A stretch of 64,000 bases of DNA from Porphyra umbilicalis (Eukaryota; Rhodophyta; Bangiophyceae; Bangiales; Bangiaceae), in the NCBI GenBank assembly GCA_002049455.2, contig KV918812.1, forward strand, positions 62,001 to 126,000, given 5' to 3'. This document shows positions 52,965-63,639 of this stretch, one piece after another. The notes under the pieces are model-generated. The model worked only from the letters and a program-made list of their open reading frames with translations. It searched no databases and was not told where the DNA came from. The stretch's first letter is position 1. Each line of letters begins with the position of its first letter. The translations under genes and the position numbers were made by a program.

Positions 52965-53300
52965 CGCCGCCCCGCCGCCCCGCGGCTGCCCGCCGCCCCG
53001 CGGCTGCCCGCCGCCCCGCGGCTGCCCGCCGCCCCGCGGCTGCCCGCCGCCCCGCGGCTGCCCGCCGCCCCGCGGCTGCCCGCCGCCCCGTGGCTGCCCG
53101 CCGCCCCGTGGCTGCCCGGGCTGCCCGCCGCCCCGCGGCTGCTCGCCGCCCCGCGGCTGCCCGCCGCCCCGTGGCTGCCCGCCGCCCCGTGGCTGCCCGC
53201 CGCCCCGCGGCTGCCCGGGCTGCCCGCCGCCCCGCGGCTGCCCGCCGCCTCGCGGCTGCCCGCCGCCCCGCGGCTGCCCGGGCTGCCCGCCGCCCCGCCA
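52965..53300. repeat. 18-bp minisatellite
   Basis: About 18 units of GCGGCTGCCCGCCGCCCC with few variants, interrupted at three places by an extra GGCTGCCCG-type piece. The unit length is a multiple of three, so every frame is open, giving a CPPPRG repeat in one plus-strand frame. No start or flanking domain shows it is translated. Confidence 0.9.
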
Positions 53301-55329
53301 CTGCCCGCCGCTGCCGGCCGCCCTGCCGCTGCCCGCCGCCGGCCGCGCCGCCGCTGCCCGCCCCCCTACCGCCCCCCGCCCCCTCGCTGCCCTCGCGGGC
53401 GGCCGGCGGCGACCGGAGGCGGCACCTTTTTTGTGGGGTGGTCGACGACGGTGGCGACCGGCGGCCGCTGCTGGCGGAAGGAGCGGCCGGAGGGGAGGGA
53501 GATCGGGCACGACGGTTGGCGTCAGGGTGGGCGGTCGTCAAGGGGGCTGAACGGTCTCGGTGCCTGGGGCCGGCAACTGCTGGGGTGGACGGGCGGTCGG
53601 TGAGGGAGGCGGCTGGTGGCCGGCGGTGGGGGTGGTCAGTGGAGGGGGTGGCCGGCGGCTGGGGTGGCCGGCGTCGGGGGTCGTCGGCGGTGGGGTCGAT
53701 TGGGTGCGTGTCTGGGGGACACATAGCGACTTCGAGGGAAGACACAGAGTTGCCTGGCTGCGTGCTACTTCTATGGGCGACTCGTAGGAACGAAACTGGG
53801 GTTCTGGCTTGTATGGAGGCACACTACGCTCAGTGGGCATCCTACGACCGTGCTGGTGTGGTTTTTTAGGGTCCGTTAACAGTACATGATGTAGCAAAGC
53901 CGACGCACACAGAAAGTTGGCCAGCAGATAGGCAGGGCACCGTGGGGAGGTAGCGGCATATCGGGTCCCTGTGAAGTTGAAGGGGCGAAAATCGTAGGAA
54001 GGAAACGTCTGTACGCTTAGCGACTCACTTTTTCGTTCCCAGGACCCTTCAAAGCACCACGTTCAAGTCTCTTTAGAAAAATGGTGTTTTGGTCAAGTTC
54101 CGCCCGGTCACGTCGTATACTCCCCCCTCTGGTACCGGATGGAAACAGGTAACATGGCGATGACCAGACTATACGGACCCCGACCAAAGCTGCACAAAAT
54201 AGGTGCAGGGTACTGTAGGAGATGTGCTGTGCTGTTTTTTTCGCAAGAAAACATGCAGAACTGCTGTAGGCAGCAAGAGAAGCGCAGAGCGCATCCCACT
54301 GGATTAAACAGTGTCAGAGAAAACACGTAATCCACTGGACTGAGCAGTGTCTGTGCCGATCTGCCGACGCGACGGTATCTGAAGCACTGTCAGAGGGTGT
54401 CCATTCACACTGCGAGGTGGTATGAATACATCTCCACCCTCGACTGCTGTTTTCCCCCACTGCTGCTGCCTGCCCCAACTGCTGCTGCTTTCTCCCAGTG
54501 CATCAGCTTCCCTCCACGGCCGCTGCCTCCCCCCACCGCCGCTGCCTCCCCACATCGCTGCTGCGCCTCCCCATCCCCGCTGCGTCCCCCGATTTCTGTT
54601 GCCTTCCCCCTATCCTACTGTGTCCCCTCTTCGCTGCTGCCTTTCGTCACAGGTTCTGGCCCTCCCTACCAGGGCTCCGCCCCCCGCAACTGCTGCCCAT
54701 TCCTCCCACTAGTGCTGCCCCCCCTTTCACTGGTGCTGCCCCCCCCCCACCAGTGCTACCGCCCCCCCTACCCGAGCTGCCCCCCCCCCCCACTGGTACT
54801 GCCCACCCCGACCGGTGCTGCCCCCCTCTCACCCGAGCTGCCCCCCCCCCCACTGGTACTGCCCACCCCCACCGGTCGGCGCAGCCACAGCGGCGGCCGT
54901 AGTCACGGAATTGTGTGGCAAGGACACCTGGGTCAGGAACGGGAGGGAGGCGGCAGCCCCCATCAGCGGCGGTGGTCGCCCACCCTTGGAAGGGACGACG
55001 AGCAACGACAGCAACGCCCGGCGGCGGTGGTGGTGGCTCGCGCATGTGCGGGGCGGCCAGCGGCGGCGGTCGTGCATGGCCGTCATGCATGGCGCGGCAG
55101 CGTCGATGGCCCATCCCTGTCAAATGCCCAGCCCAACGGAATCAACGGCTGCGTATCTAGTAAAATGATATTAGCCCCGTTTCAACAGTAGCGAAATCTT
55201 AGGTGCTAGTAAGTCTCCATCAAATACAGTACAGGATTTATGATCCATTCGCATCCCCCATTCCACCCCCCCATCGCCTCTCAGAATCCCAACCCGCCTT
55301 GGCTTCTGATCATCAGAATCCCAAGGCTG
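53301..55329. other. Gene-free stretch
   Basis: 53300-53750 continues as GC-rich low-complexity sequence. 53880-54400 is near 50% GC with no domain. 54420-54900 is a pyrimidine-rich tract with loose repeats of CTGCCCCCCCCCAC and GGTACTGCCCACCCC. Frames through it are Pro/Ser-rich and unconvincing. A palindrome CCTTGGCTTCTGATCATCAG...CCAAGG lies at 55295-55325 and resembles the hairpin words at 52622. Confidence 0.4.
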
Positions 55330-55540
55330 GCTTTATCCCGGTTCAATGGGGCCGCCAGGGGGGGGGGTGGTCTCCGAGTTCCTGCGTTTTTGGGCCCGTC
55401 TGAGGGGGTGCCCTCCTGGGGCGTTCCGGGCCCGTCGGCAGCCGGGATTGGGGAATCGTTGGCGATCGTTGTTTTGTGGTGTTTCAAGCTACTGGGGAGG
55501 GGTGCCAGGGTGGTTGGGGTCATTTTTCATACAAGTCCAG
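55330..55540 (-). repeat. Dispersed repeat copy
   Basis: On the minus strand this resembles 63640-63800: shared landmarks are ACGATCG, GGGCCCG, a GGCACCC stretch, CAGACG[GT]GCC, AAAAACG[CA]AGGAACTCG, and C-runs. About 150 bp are alignable with moderate identity. Probably a MITE or solo remnant; no coding sense. Confidence 0.5.
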
Positions 55541-56088
55541 AAAGTCGCATCGCTATAGGTATACTTGTCGAAGCCGACGCAGGCTGTGACGGCCTGGGCT
55601 GCTCGTGACGGCGGCGACCGCGTCGCCACCGGCTTGGTTGTCCGCTAGCGGGTTGAGCAGAAAGAAAGTGGAGGAGCTGGTGTACGAAGAAGGATGGGTG
55701 AGCAACCAGAAAAAGACATATCGGCCAAACGGTCGTGCGGTGAGGGTCGGAGTGCGGGGATGCATCACCTGCACTGTGTCCGGTGTGCGCTGGAGCCACC
55801 GGATGCATGCAGCCACAAAACAAAGGAAAAAGCACAGTTAAAGATGATGGGGGGGGGGGGGATGGGGGGAGGGCGGTGGAAGGCAGGGGAGGAGAGGGGA
55901 AGGTGCACCTGGTCGAGAATGGACCGGCAAGCATCGAGGAAAAAGAACGAAGCAGAGGGAAGAGACGCACAACGGTAGGGGAGGGGGGGCGAGGGGCAGG
56001 CGGTCGGGGGGGTGGCGGTAGAGGCAGGGGAAAGGGCGATGGTGACGCCTTCAGAGACACTGGCGAATGAGGCGGACGACGCCACATT
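55541..56088. other. Left flank of copia-2
   Basis: No gene seen. G-runs at 55849-55861. It ends in ACATT (56084-56088), the left copy of the copia-2 target duplication. Confidence 0.5.
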
Positions 56089-56462
56089 TGTGAGATAAAA
56101 CGCTCTATCTTCCTACCCACGTCGTCGTCCCTGCCGACACGACTGGCCCGCCTCTTATCCCCCGTCGAGGGTCACTCCGGCCCACGACCACCTCACGCCC
56201 AGCCGCGCGCAGACCCACGACGCTCGCGCGCCTGGGCCCGGCCACCCCTGCGCACTGGCCCGCTCGCCCCGCGCGCATCTCCCATCCCTCCCCCGTTCGT
56301 CACCCGTCCCTCTCCCGGCCCTCGCCCGTCCCTCTCCCGTCCTTCTCCTGACCCTCTCCTGGCCCTTCATGGAGCCCGCTGCGCCACATACGCCAGCTCG
56401 GTGTCCGACCAGCTCTTGTAAGCTGAGGTCTGTAAGCCGCGGCTTACAGCCCCCATTTCACA
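56089..56462 (-). repeat. 3' LTR of copia-2
   Basis: 374-base direct repeat of 62312-62685, TGTGAGATAAAA ... CATTTCACA. Confidence 0.95.
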
Positions 56463-56469
56463 CTCCCCC
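56463..56469 (-). other. Polypurine tract of copia-2
   Basis: The minus strand reads GGGGGAG just before the 3' LTR, continuing a purine-rich stretch upstream. Confidence 0.65.
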
Positions 56470-56609
56470 GTACTCCCCATACCCCCATCCGCGACCCACC
56501 GGACGAGCGCAAGCGGCGCGCCCCGCATCGAGAGCCCATACTCTCGGTCGGACGGCAGGTGCGTCGAAAAGGCAGGAAGACGGGGGGAATGGGGCAGGAA
56601 GGGCGCCCC

Positions 56610-58151
56610 TCATAGGCGCCAGTTGTCCGGCGCCGGGGCGGCCACCACCGTCGCCGTCGACGCCCAAGCCGGGGCGCCGCCCGAAGGGGCGAACTTGGTG
56701 ACGAGGTCCCGGGGAAGCGGAAGCCAGCCAGAGGCCACGGCGGCGCGCAGCGCCCGTCCGCCGGTGGGCTTGGTGAGGCCATCGGCCAGCTGGTGGGAGC
56801 CGGGCAGCCACGAGACCGACGAGAGGGAGCCCAGGCGGTAGTGGTCGCGGAGGTCCGCGACGGCGGCACGGACCTCCTTGGAGCCCGTAGTGGCCGAGGA
56901 GGTCAGGGCGTCGTAGAGAGACCGAGAGTCGATAAACGCGTGCACCGGAAGGACGTCTCCGCCGAGACCGGAGAGAAGAAGGCGGGCGACGTCCGCGACT
57001 CCAAGCGCCGCATGGAGCCCCTGGAGCAGGCTAAACGCCTCGGCGGCGAAGGAGCTGTGGGTGACGCGACGCTGCCGGTGGCTACCCCACGCAAGGAGGT
57101 CACCAACCACCCCGGCTGGGACGACCGAGGAAGACGACGGCCGAGTAGCGCCGCCGGTGGAGCCGAGGAAGATGGCCCAACCGGACTGGGCGGCCGACGA
57201 ACGGAGGGAGACCGCCGAGGAGTTGGTGTACAGGTACAAGCAGGGAGGGCCCCGCACCGGGCGGAAGCGCAAGCCGAGGTCCCGGGAGCGGCGGGCAGCA
57301 GCGATGGTCAGATTGGCGCGCACCAGGTCCGATACCAGGGCGTGCCGGAAGTGGCGCGCCAGGACAGCCGAGCCGCACGCCAAGTGGGGAAGCGTTTGGC
57401 CGGCGGCCCACAGCAGCGCTCCCGTGGCACGGCGGTAGTCTGTGAGCTCGGACGCCGTCACCGCGGCGCTAGGCTCCGCGCGGCGGGCCGCCGACACGGG
57501 GATGTCGTCGATGGGGTCGATGTACGGCGTCTGGTCGACCCAAAGGCGGGGCGCTCGGCGCCCGGACCCCGCCGAGTAGGAGAGGGAGAGCCCGGTGAAG
57601 ACAAACGTGCCGGTCGACACCGGGCCGACCGAGAAGGCTGCCCGCAGCGCACGCTCAAAGAGGGAGACGCCTGTGGCGGTCCCCCCGTACAGGAAGTCAT
57701 CGACGTGCACCGCCACCGCCAGAATGACCGCACCGTCGGCCACCAGCACGAAGAGGCCGAGGTCGGCGGCAGACCGCTCCGCACCGATGGCACGCATCAA
57801 CGCTCGCACGCGCTCGTACCACATGCGGGGGGCATCGGTCAGCCCGTACGCGCATTTGGCCAGCTGCCAAACGACGCCGGCCGGCACCCGGGCCTCGAGC
57901 GGAGGGCAGACGTAGACGGGGCGGGGGCGGTCGATGGGCAGCCCCTGTAGGAAGGCGGTGGAGACGTCCACCGAGCGGGGTTCCCAGCCCCTCGTGGCAA
58001 AAAGCGCCAAGACGAGCCGCACCTTGGCGGCGCTGCTCCCGTCGCGTGACAAAGATGGAGTAGGCGACCGCCGCGCCCCATCCCTCGTCCCGGGAGGCCG
58101 CCGCAGTGCCTGGAAGCATATCCGCCGGCGCCCGCACTGCACCATCGTCAA
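56610..58151 (-). CDS. copia-2 reverse transcriptase and RNase H
   Basis: A 513-residue frame. RT motifs are VDVSTAFLQG near 58, WQLAKCAYGLTDAPRMWYER near 110 (the copia LYGLKQAPR block) and VHVDDFLYGG near 149, where the common YVDD is HVDD. RNase H has LYTNSSAVS near 310, SFAAEAFSLLQG near 368, HAFIDSRSLYDAL near 405 and a late HQLADGLTKP. The first 30 residues may lie outside the true reading sense. Function as for any LTR element; fossil. Confidence 0.85.
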   Translation of the reverse strand: MTMVQCGRRRICFQALRRPPGTRDGARRSPTPSLSRDGSSAAKVRLVLALFATRGWEPRSVDVSTAFLQGLPIDRPRPVYVCPPLEARVPAGVVWQLAKCAYGLTDAPRMWYERVRALMRAIGAERSAADLGLFVLVADGAVILAVAVHVDDFLYGGTATGVSLFERALRAAFSVGPVSTGTFVFTGLSLSYSAGSGRRAPRLWVDQTPYIDPIDDIPVSAARRAEPSAAVTASELTDYRRATGALLWAAGQTLPHLACGSAVLARHFRHALVSDLVRANLTIAAARRSRDLGLRFRPVRGPPCLYLYTNSSAVSLRSSAAQSGWAIFLGSTGGATRPSSSSVVPAGVVGDLLAWGSHRQRRVTHSSFAAEAFSLLQGLHAALGVADVARLLLSGLGGDVLPVHAFIDSRSLYDALTSSATTGSKEVRAAVADLRDHYRLGSLSSVSWLPGSHQLADGLTKPTGGRALRAAVASGWLPLPRDLVTKFAPSGGAPAWASTATVVAAPAPDNWRL

Positions 58152-60900
58152 CCCAGGCGACCAGCGTCTCCCCGGCGGACAGGCCGGCCGCGGGAACCCC
58201 TACGTCGCCCACGCCGGTGCCAATCCCCAGCACCACGCGAGCCGCCGCACCGGCGGAAGGCCCCGCGGCCTGGCGCAGCGCCGCCAGCGCCGGCCCGACG
58301 ACCCCCGTGGTGGCCGCGGGGGTCGGCGGAGGGTCGGGCGCATCGAAGGGCTCGACGTCCGAGGCGTTACGGGTGACGTGCTGCGCACCGTGCCGTAGCC
58401 GGACCACCCGAGCAGCCTGAGACACCACCGTGGCGGGCCCGTGCATGCCCCGTCGCGACGACGCCTGGGACTGGGTCCAGAAGCGCAGCACGTCGCCGGG
58501 GGAGTAGACGCGGCCCGGCTCGCCCGGGACGCGGCGGTTCAGGGCCCTGCGCACGGAATGGCTGGCCTCGGCGCGCGAGAACGCCGCGCGGGAGTCAGCC
58601 AGGAGCGCCAGAGTCCGTGCCAGGTCCGCCTTCGTTGGTAGATGGCCCTCCTGCATGGCGGGCAGGGCGTCGGACAGCGCCGACGGCAGTCGGAGGAGGG
58701 AGCCAGTCACCAGCTGGAAGGGGGTAGCGCAGCCATGCACGGCAAGGCTGTTCTTGGGAAAGCAAGCATGAGACAGCAGCTCCTGGAAGGTCGCCGCCGG
58801 GTAGTCCGCCGCCAGCGAGAGCACCATGTGCTTGATGACGCCGTTGTGATGCTCACAGACGCCGTTGCTCCAGGCCGACTGGGCAGCAGTGGCCTCGACG
58901 CGGACGTTGAACCGCGCGGCCAGCGTGCGGAAAAGCTCATTGTGAAACTCGGCGCCTGGGTCTGACAGGACGCAGCGGGGAGCCCCATAGATGACAACCC
59001 AGCGGTCTAGAATGGCCCGCACCACGGTGGTCGCCTCCTTGTCTGCCACGACCACACACTGGGAAAGCCGAGTGCCCAAGTCCACTAGGTGGAGAAAGCG
59101 CCCCCGACCCGACAGCTCGGCGAGGTCGAGCGCCACGGTGTCGTTAAACGCCGTAGGACGGGGCAGAGTAACCACAGAGCGGGCGGGGCGAGGGCGGAGG
59201 GACCGACAGGTAGGGCACGCCGCCGTCACCTGGCGGGCTACCGCCGCGCACCGCGAGGAGGTCAGGCCCCCCGCGCGGAGGAGATTGAGGAGGCGGTCCG
59301 CCCCCGGGTGGGCGTACATGCGGTGAAGGTGGGTCAAGACGGCGGGCAGGTTGGCGTCCTCGAGGCCGGCGAGCGACGGGACCGCGAGTGAAGAAGCATC
59401 GACCCCCGCGGGAGCGCCGCGGCGGGCGGTGGCCCCGGCCGCCCCCCGGCGCCGCGGCGCGCGCGCCTTGGGAGAGGCAGGAGGCAAGCACGGCAGCGGC
59501 GCCGCCACCTCAGACGATCCAGCCGCTGGCGCGGCGGCCGCCGCCACCTCCGCCGTCCCGGCTGCCGACGCCTCGGCGGCGGCCGCCGCCGCCGCCGCCG
59601 AGGCAGCTGCCATGCGCTGGGCGGCCGCCACCTCCCGGGCCGCGTCCGTAGCCGCCTCTCGCGCCGAGCGGGCCGCCCGAGTGCGAGGCGGGGACCGCCG
59701 TCGGGGTGCGCGGTGTGATGACGCCGCGAGAGCCACGTGATCCGCTTGGGGCAGAAGACTGAGTGTAAGGTGCCCAGTGGAATCCACCACCAACGGAATG
59801 GACACGTGGCGATCTTTCAACCAGAGCGAATCCGCGGCCAAATCGAGCACAGCCTGTGCCGCGCGCAGCGACGGGCGACTGAGGAGCAGAGGAAGCGCGC
59901 CCGGGATAACGTGGGTGCCAAGGAGGCGGACAGCACCCCCCAGCAGCACCGGAATGACCCAGTGGCTTTCCGCCAGCGTAGTCCGGTTGTCCCCGAAACG
60001 GAAAAGGACAGACGCGGAACGGCGCACCGCCTGGCGGCGCATATGCGGCGGCAGAGCCCCCAGGTACGTGCGGAGCCAGTCCGCGCCGACCAGCTTGGCA
60101 GTAGCGCCGGGATCAATGATGGCCACGCCGACAGGGAGCGCGTCCGCAGCCAGCACCTGCGCGCCCACCACCGAGGTGCATACCAACACCCGGTGGCCAG
60201 CGGGAGAGACCGCTGGGGGCGACCCCACGACGGAGGCCAGGAGAGCCGATCCGGCCTCCACAGAGTCGGCGACGGGCGGCGCGAAAGAGGCCGGCGGCCC
60301 GGCGGCGACGACACGGGCCTGGCGCTCCGGACAGTGAAAGCGGACGTGGCCTTCCTTGTGACAATGCCAGCACACTTCAGGCCCCGAGCGGCTCACCGCC
60401 GACGCGCGATCCTGGCCCGCCGCCAGCAGGGCCTGGTGCTCGTCGGCCGTCAGGGTGATGGTGGCTATGGCCGGCGGCGCAGCCGCGACCGCATAGCCGT
60501 GCAGGCGGTCGAGGGCGGCCGCGAGCTCCACAACCGTGGGCGTCGCGGGCGTGAGAGCGGAGTGAGCCGCCGTCACTTGAACGACAACCTGCTGCTCGTG
60601 GCTAAGCCCCGAGTTACTGAGCAGGAGGCCGCCGAGGTACGCCGCAGGCAGGGGAACGCCCGCACGAGCGCAGCGAGCGACCGCAGACTGGAAGCGAACG
60701 ACATACGCCGCCACGGAGCCGCCGCCGCGGCGGCACGCGTGCACCGCAGCAGACGCCCGCTCTATCTTGAACGCCGGAGGAGCGTCAAAAGAGAGTGCGA
60801 GGTGGTCTAGGAGAGCAGCCGCTCCAGTGTCAGCGCAGACCAGGTCCTCGTGAAGTTGAGAGGCAAATTCCGCCGCCAGCCCGGTCAGGGCAAGCAGCAA
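57697..60900 (-). CDS. copia-2 Gag C-terminal half, protease and integrase
   Basis: A 1067-residue frame. Gag capsid-like sequence (residues 1-160) is followed by the CCHC knuckle CWHCHKEGHVRFHC near 173, protease motif IIDPGATAKL near 261, the integrase zinc region (HLHRMYAHPGADRLLNLL near 522, CPTCRSL), and the core: D in VALDLAEL near 588, D in VLSDPGAEF near 643 and E in CEHHNG near 680. An Ala/Pro linker of about 150 residues separates protease and integrase. The last 100 residues read past the RT sense and are not meaningful. Confidence 0.85.
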   Translation of the reverse strand: MLLALTGLAAEFASQLHEDLVCADTGAAALLDHLALSFDAPPAFKIERASAAVHACRRGGGSVAAYVVRFQSAVARCARAGVPLPAAYLGGLLLSNSGLSHEQQVVVQVTAAHSALTPATPTVVELAAALDRLHGYAVAAAPPAIATITLTADEHQALLAAGQDRASAVSRSGPEVCWHCHKEGHVRFHCPERQARVVAAGPPASFAPPVADSVEAGSALLASVVGSPPAVSPAGHRVLVCTSVVGAQVLAADALPVGVAIIDPGATAKLVGADWLRTYLGALPPHMRRQAVRRSASVLFRFGDNRTTLAESHWVIPVLLGGAVRLLGTHVIPGALPLLLSRPSLRAAQAVLDLAADSLWLKDRHVSIPLVVDSTGHLTLSLLPQADHVALAASSHRAPRRRSPPRTRAARSAREAATDAAREVAAAQRMAAASAAAAAAAAEASAAGTAEVAAAAAPAAGSSEVAAPLPCLPPASPKARAPRRRGAAGATARRGAPAGVDASSLAVPSLAGLEDANLPAVLTHLHRMYAHPGADRLLNLLRAGGLTSSRCAAVARQVTAACPTCRSLRPRPARSVVTLPRPTAFNDTVALDLAELSGRGRFLHLVDLGTRLSQCVVVADKEATTVVRAILDRWVVIYGAPRCVLSDPGAEFHNELFRTLAARFNVRVEATAAQSAWSNGVCEHHNGVIKHMVLSLAADYPAATFQELLSHACFPKNSLAVHGCATPFQLVTGSLLRLPSALSDALPAMQEGHLPTKADLARTLALLADSRAAFSRAEASHSVRRALNRRVPGEPGRVYSPGDVLRFWTQSQASSRRGMHGPATVVSQAARVVRLRHGAQHVTRNASDVEPFDAPDPPPTPAATTGVVGPALAALRQAAGPSAGAAARVVLGIGTGVGDVGVPAAGLSAGETLVAWVDDGAVRAPADMLPGTAAASRDEGWGAAVAYSIFVTRREQRRQGAARLGAFCHEGLGTPLGGRLHRLPTGAAHRPPPPRLRLPSARGPGAGRRRLAAGQMRVRADRCPPHVVRARASVDACHRCGAVCRRPRPLRAGGRRCGHSGGGGARR

Positions 60901-60990
60901 AACGCCGCCCTGCTGCGAGGGGAGGAGGCTGCACGTGTGCAGCCAGACACGTGCGCGGCGACGGTAGGAGGTGAGGTCTCCGGGGCCAGC

Positions 60991-62064
60991 TCACGACGGG
61001 GGCGGCGCGGAGGCGGGAACAAACAACGCGCCGACGGCCACGGTTGCACCCGAGCCAGGCGGGCCGCCGCCGCCGCCGCCGCCGGGGCCGCCAGCCGGCG
61101 GACCGCCCCCACCGGCACCGCCGCCACCGCCACCCCCACCGCCACCGCTACCACCGCCACGAGAACCGTCACGACCGCCCCCGCCATCGTCACTGCGGCC
61201 GCCGCGCCCGCCACTGGAACCGCCGCCGCCGTCTTCCCCCGACGCACCACCACTGGCACTCCCGGCGTCCGCGCCCGAGGCACCAGCGTCAGCTGCACCG
61301 ACGGGAACGCAGCCCCCGCCGTCGTTCCCGCGCGAGCCACCAGCGGCAGCCAGACTGCCGATGGCACAGGTAGCACCAGAGGCGTCGACCGCCGGCGGTA
61401 CGGCGGGAAAGCCCGGGGGCGACAGCGGGACAGAAGCACAGACAGGAGCGGAGCTGGAGGTAGCAGGCACGGCGGACACCCCGGGCAGCACCGGGGCAGC
61501 AGAGTCCCCGGGCACAGGTGCCGCGGCGGCCGCCACGAAGGGACCGGTGGCAGCGGCGGACGGAGACAGCGGCGCCGCCACAGGCGACAGAGTATCCGGG
61601 GCGGGCGACCAGCCCAACGCAAGGAGTTGCTCCACCCGGCGAACGTCGGCGTCAGCCATCTCCAAAGGCCAGTACCGACCGCCTGGCTGCGCCCACGCGG
61701 GCACCGGGCGACGGCACACGAGAGCGGCACGGGTCAGCCGACGCCGCGTGCGCTCATCAGCCGTAGTCACCGCCTCGTAGAGAACCTCGAGATCATTGAT
61801 GGCCGCCCGAAGCGCCGAGGCGCGGCGGGCCTCGGAGGCTGCCGCCTGGGCAACCCCACCAGCGTTGTCCGCCTGCACATGGCGAACGGTCTGCGCGTAG
61901 AGCGTCTCGGCCTCGACAGCGTCCTCCGAGAAGAGGACGCGGTTGACCGGGGGCGCATCCGACCCCGGCGCCGAGGTGGAACACGCAGCCGCCGCGGAGG
62001 TGGCCGCCGGAGCGGTCAGGTCGAGCGACGGCATGGTAGACAGGGGCACCGCGGGGGCGGCCAT
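60991..62064 (-). CDS. copia-2 Gag N-terminal region
   Basis: From ATG 62064 (MAAPAVPLSTMPSLDLTAPA), about 357 residues. A helical part includes AEAETLYAQTV-like sequence, EVLYEAVTTADERTRRRLTR and MADADVRRVEQLLALGW; then comes a Ser/Ala linker and a Gly-rich tail with runs of G near 61060-61140. The position right after the 5' LTR and upstream of the knuckle supports Gag. Low-complexity Gly tracts before the nucleocapsid are unusual for the family. Confidence 0.6.
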   Translation of the reverse strand: MAAPAVPLSTMPSLDLTAPAATSAAAACSTSAPGSDAPPVNRVLFSEDAVEAETLYAQTVRHVQADNAGGVAQAAASEARRASALRAAINDLEVLYEAVTTADERTRRRLTRAALVCRRPVPAWAQPGGRYWPLEMADADVRRVEQLLALGWSPAPDTLSPVAAPLSPSAAATGPFVAAAAAPVPGDSAAPVLPGVSAVPATSSSAPVCASVPLSPPGFPAVPPAVDASGATCAIGSLAAAGGSRGNDGGGCVPVGAADAGASGADAGSASGGASGEDGGGGSSGGRGGRSDDGGGGRDGSRGGGSGGGGGGGGGGAGGGGPPAGGPGGGGGGGPPGSGATVAVGALFVPASAPPPS

Positions 62065-62293
62065 GTCAAAGATCGGAGAAGGAGGAGAGCAGGGCAAGAG
62101 ACTCAGACGAGGGGCAAACCAGCGGGCAAGCCACCCGACCGCTGCAGCGCACAAGCAGCACGCCGCCCGAGGAAGACAGGAGAAAAAGGGGGGCAAAGGA
62201 GGAGCAGGGGAGGAGACGAGAAGCCGCCCGACCGGGACACCACGGGTCCCAACACAGCGTGCTCCGAGCACACCAACCGAGGAAGAAGAAGAC

Positions 62294-62311
62294 CGCACAA
62301 GGGAGCTACCA
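62294..62311 (-). other. copia-2 primer binding site, conventional tRNA 3' end
   Basis: The minus strand right after the 5' LTR begins TGGTAGCTCCCTTGTG, so the plus strand ends GGGAGCTACCA at 62311: CCA plus an acceptor-stem strand, the normal way LTR elements bind a tRNA. The tRNA identity was not assigned. Confidence 0.75.
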
Positions 62312-62685
62312 TGTGAGATAAAAGGCTCTATCTTCCTACCCACGTCGTCGTCCCTGCCGACACGACTGGCCCGCCTCTTATCCCCCGTCGAGGGTCACTC
62401 CGGCCCACGACCACCTCACGCCCAGCCGCGCGCAGACCCACGACGCTCGCGCGCCTGGGCCCGGCCACCCCTGCGCACTGGTCCGCTCGCCCCGCGCGCA
62501 TCTCCCATCCCTCCCCCGTTCGTCACCCGTCCCTCTCCCGGCCCTCGCCCGTCCCTCTCCCGTCCTTCTCCTGACCCTCTCCTGGCCATTCATGGAGCCC
62601 GCTGCGCCACATACGCCAGCTCGGTGTCCGACCAGCTCTTGTAAGATGAGGTTTGTAAGCCGCGGCTTACAGCCCCCATTTCACA
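62312..62685 (-). repeat. 5' LTR of copia-2
   Basis: 374 bases, TG...CA, about 98.7% identical to 56089-56462, followed by ACATT. Confidence 0.95.
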
Positions 62686-63639
62686 ACATTGGCGGCACGG
62701 GGGCGTCACGGCGTGTGCGATTTTGGCCAGGTCAGAGCTCCCCTCCTGCTTGCTCAGGGTTGGGTGCCGTTTGGGCGGGCCTCTCAAGCAGATCAACGTC
62801 TACTGAATCCGACCTGTGACTGGCTTAACCGGTAGATCTGTCCTGTTGCAGGATGATCCAGGACATGATTGGCCGACGAACTGCGATGATGATTGTCTCG
62901 AAGGGCGCCACTTCGATTTCGAGAGAGCATGATGTTGTCCAACGAAGCCGTCTGCGGCCGCCTGCAGCTTCTTGCGTGGCACTCACTGCGTCAGGGATCT
63001 ATCCCCTCCCCACCTCTATCCCTTGCCTACCGCCATCACTCCCCATCTTCCTTCGCATGCTATCCTCGAGCGCCCCGCTGGTCCCTGCCCCCGGGCCGCT
63101 GTCCTACCCTGCCGTCTTCGTCTTGCTTGTTTCTGCCCGAGCACTACCGCTTGGGTCGTCGACCAACCGCACCTTTCCCCCTTCCTCTCCCCCCTACCCC
63201 CCCTTCCTCTTCCCCCCCCTGCCCCCCACTTTCTCTACTCCCCATACCCCCCCGTTCATAGTTATGATCATTGTTTCTCTTATATTCCACTCAGATGGCC
63301 CCAGGAGCCATCAACCATCGGTCACCCCGCGGCTGCCGACTGTCGCAGCGAGCCCCCTCCGCACCCTCCGCCGTCACCGTCATCGCCGTTGGACTTTTTG
63401 TCATTTCACATGCCATTTCAGATACGTTCTGACTCCACCTCTGGTGCCACTTCACCCGCTGGGCAAGCACCAGCCTGGGGGCGGGACGACAGCCGCTACC
63501 CAGCCCCAAAGGCTGTCATTGCCACCGTGTCATCTGGTTCGACTACCTATAGAGGTGATGGGTATGGGCAGTCACCTAAAGAAAAGTATTCGAAGTTAAG
63601 CACGAACTCCCTCAATCCTGCTGTCTGCAGGCTGGAAAA
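62686..63639. other. Gene-free right flank of copia-2
   Basis: It starts with ACATT. 63000-63260 is pyrimidine-rich with CCCC runs. Plus-strand frames are Pro/Ser/Leu-rich without a domain. No gene supported. Confidence 0.4.

Larger units (their letters stand above)
56089..62685 (-). mobile_element. Ty1/copia-type LTR retrotransposon, copia-2
   Basis: A 6.6-kb element on the minus strand with identical-length LTRs (374 bp), target duplication ACATT (56084-56088 and 62686-62690), primer binding site, gag, protease, integrase, RT, RNase H and purine tract, in copia order (integrase before RT). The LTRs differ at about five positions (1.3%), so it is young, a little older than copia-1. Coding sense is spread over three open frames, so roughly two breaks or recoding sites separate the parts. 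Protein sequences are far from copia-1, so it is another lineage. Confidence 0.93.
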
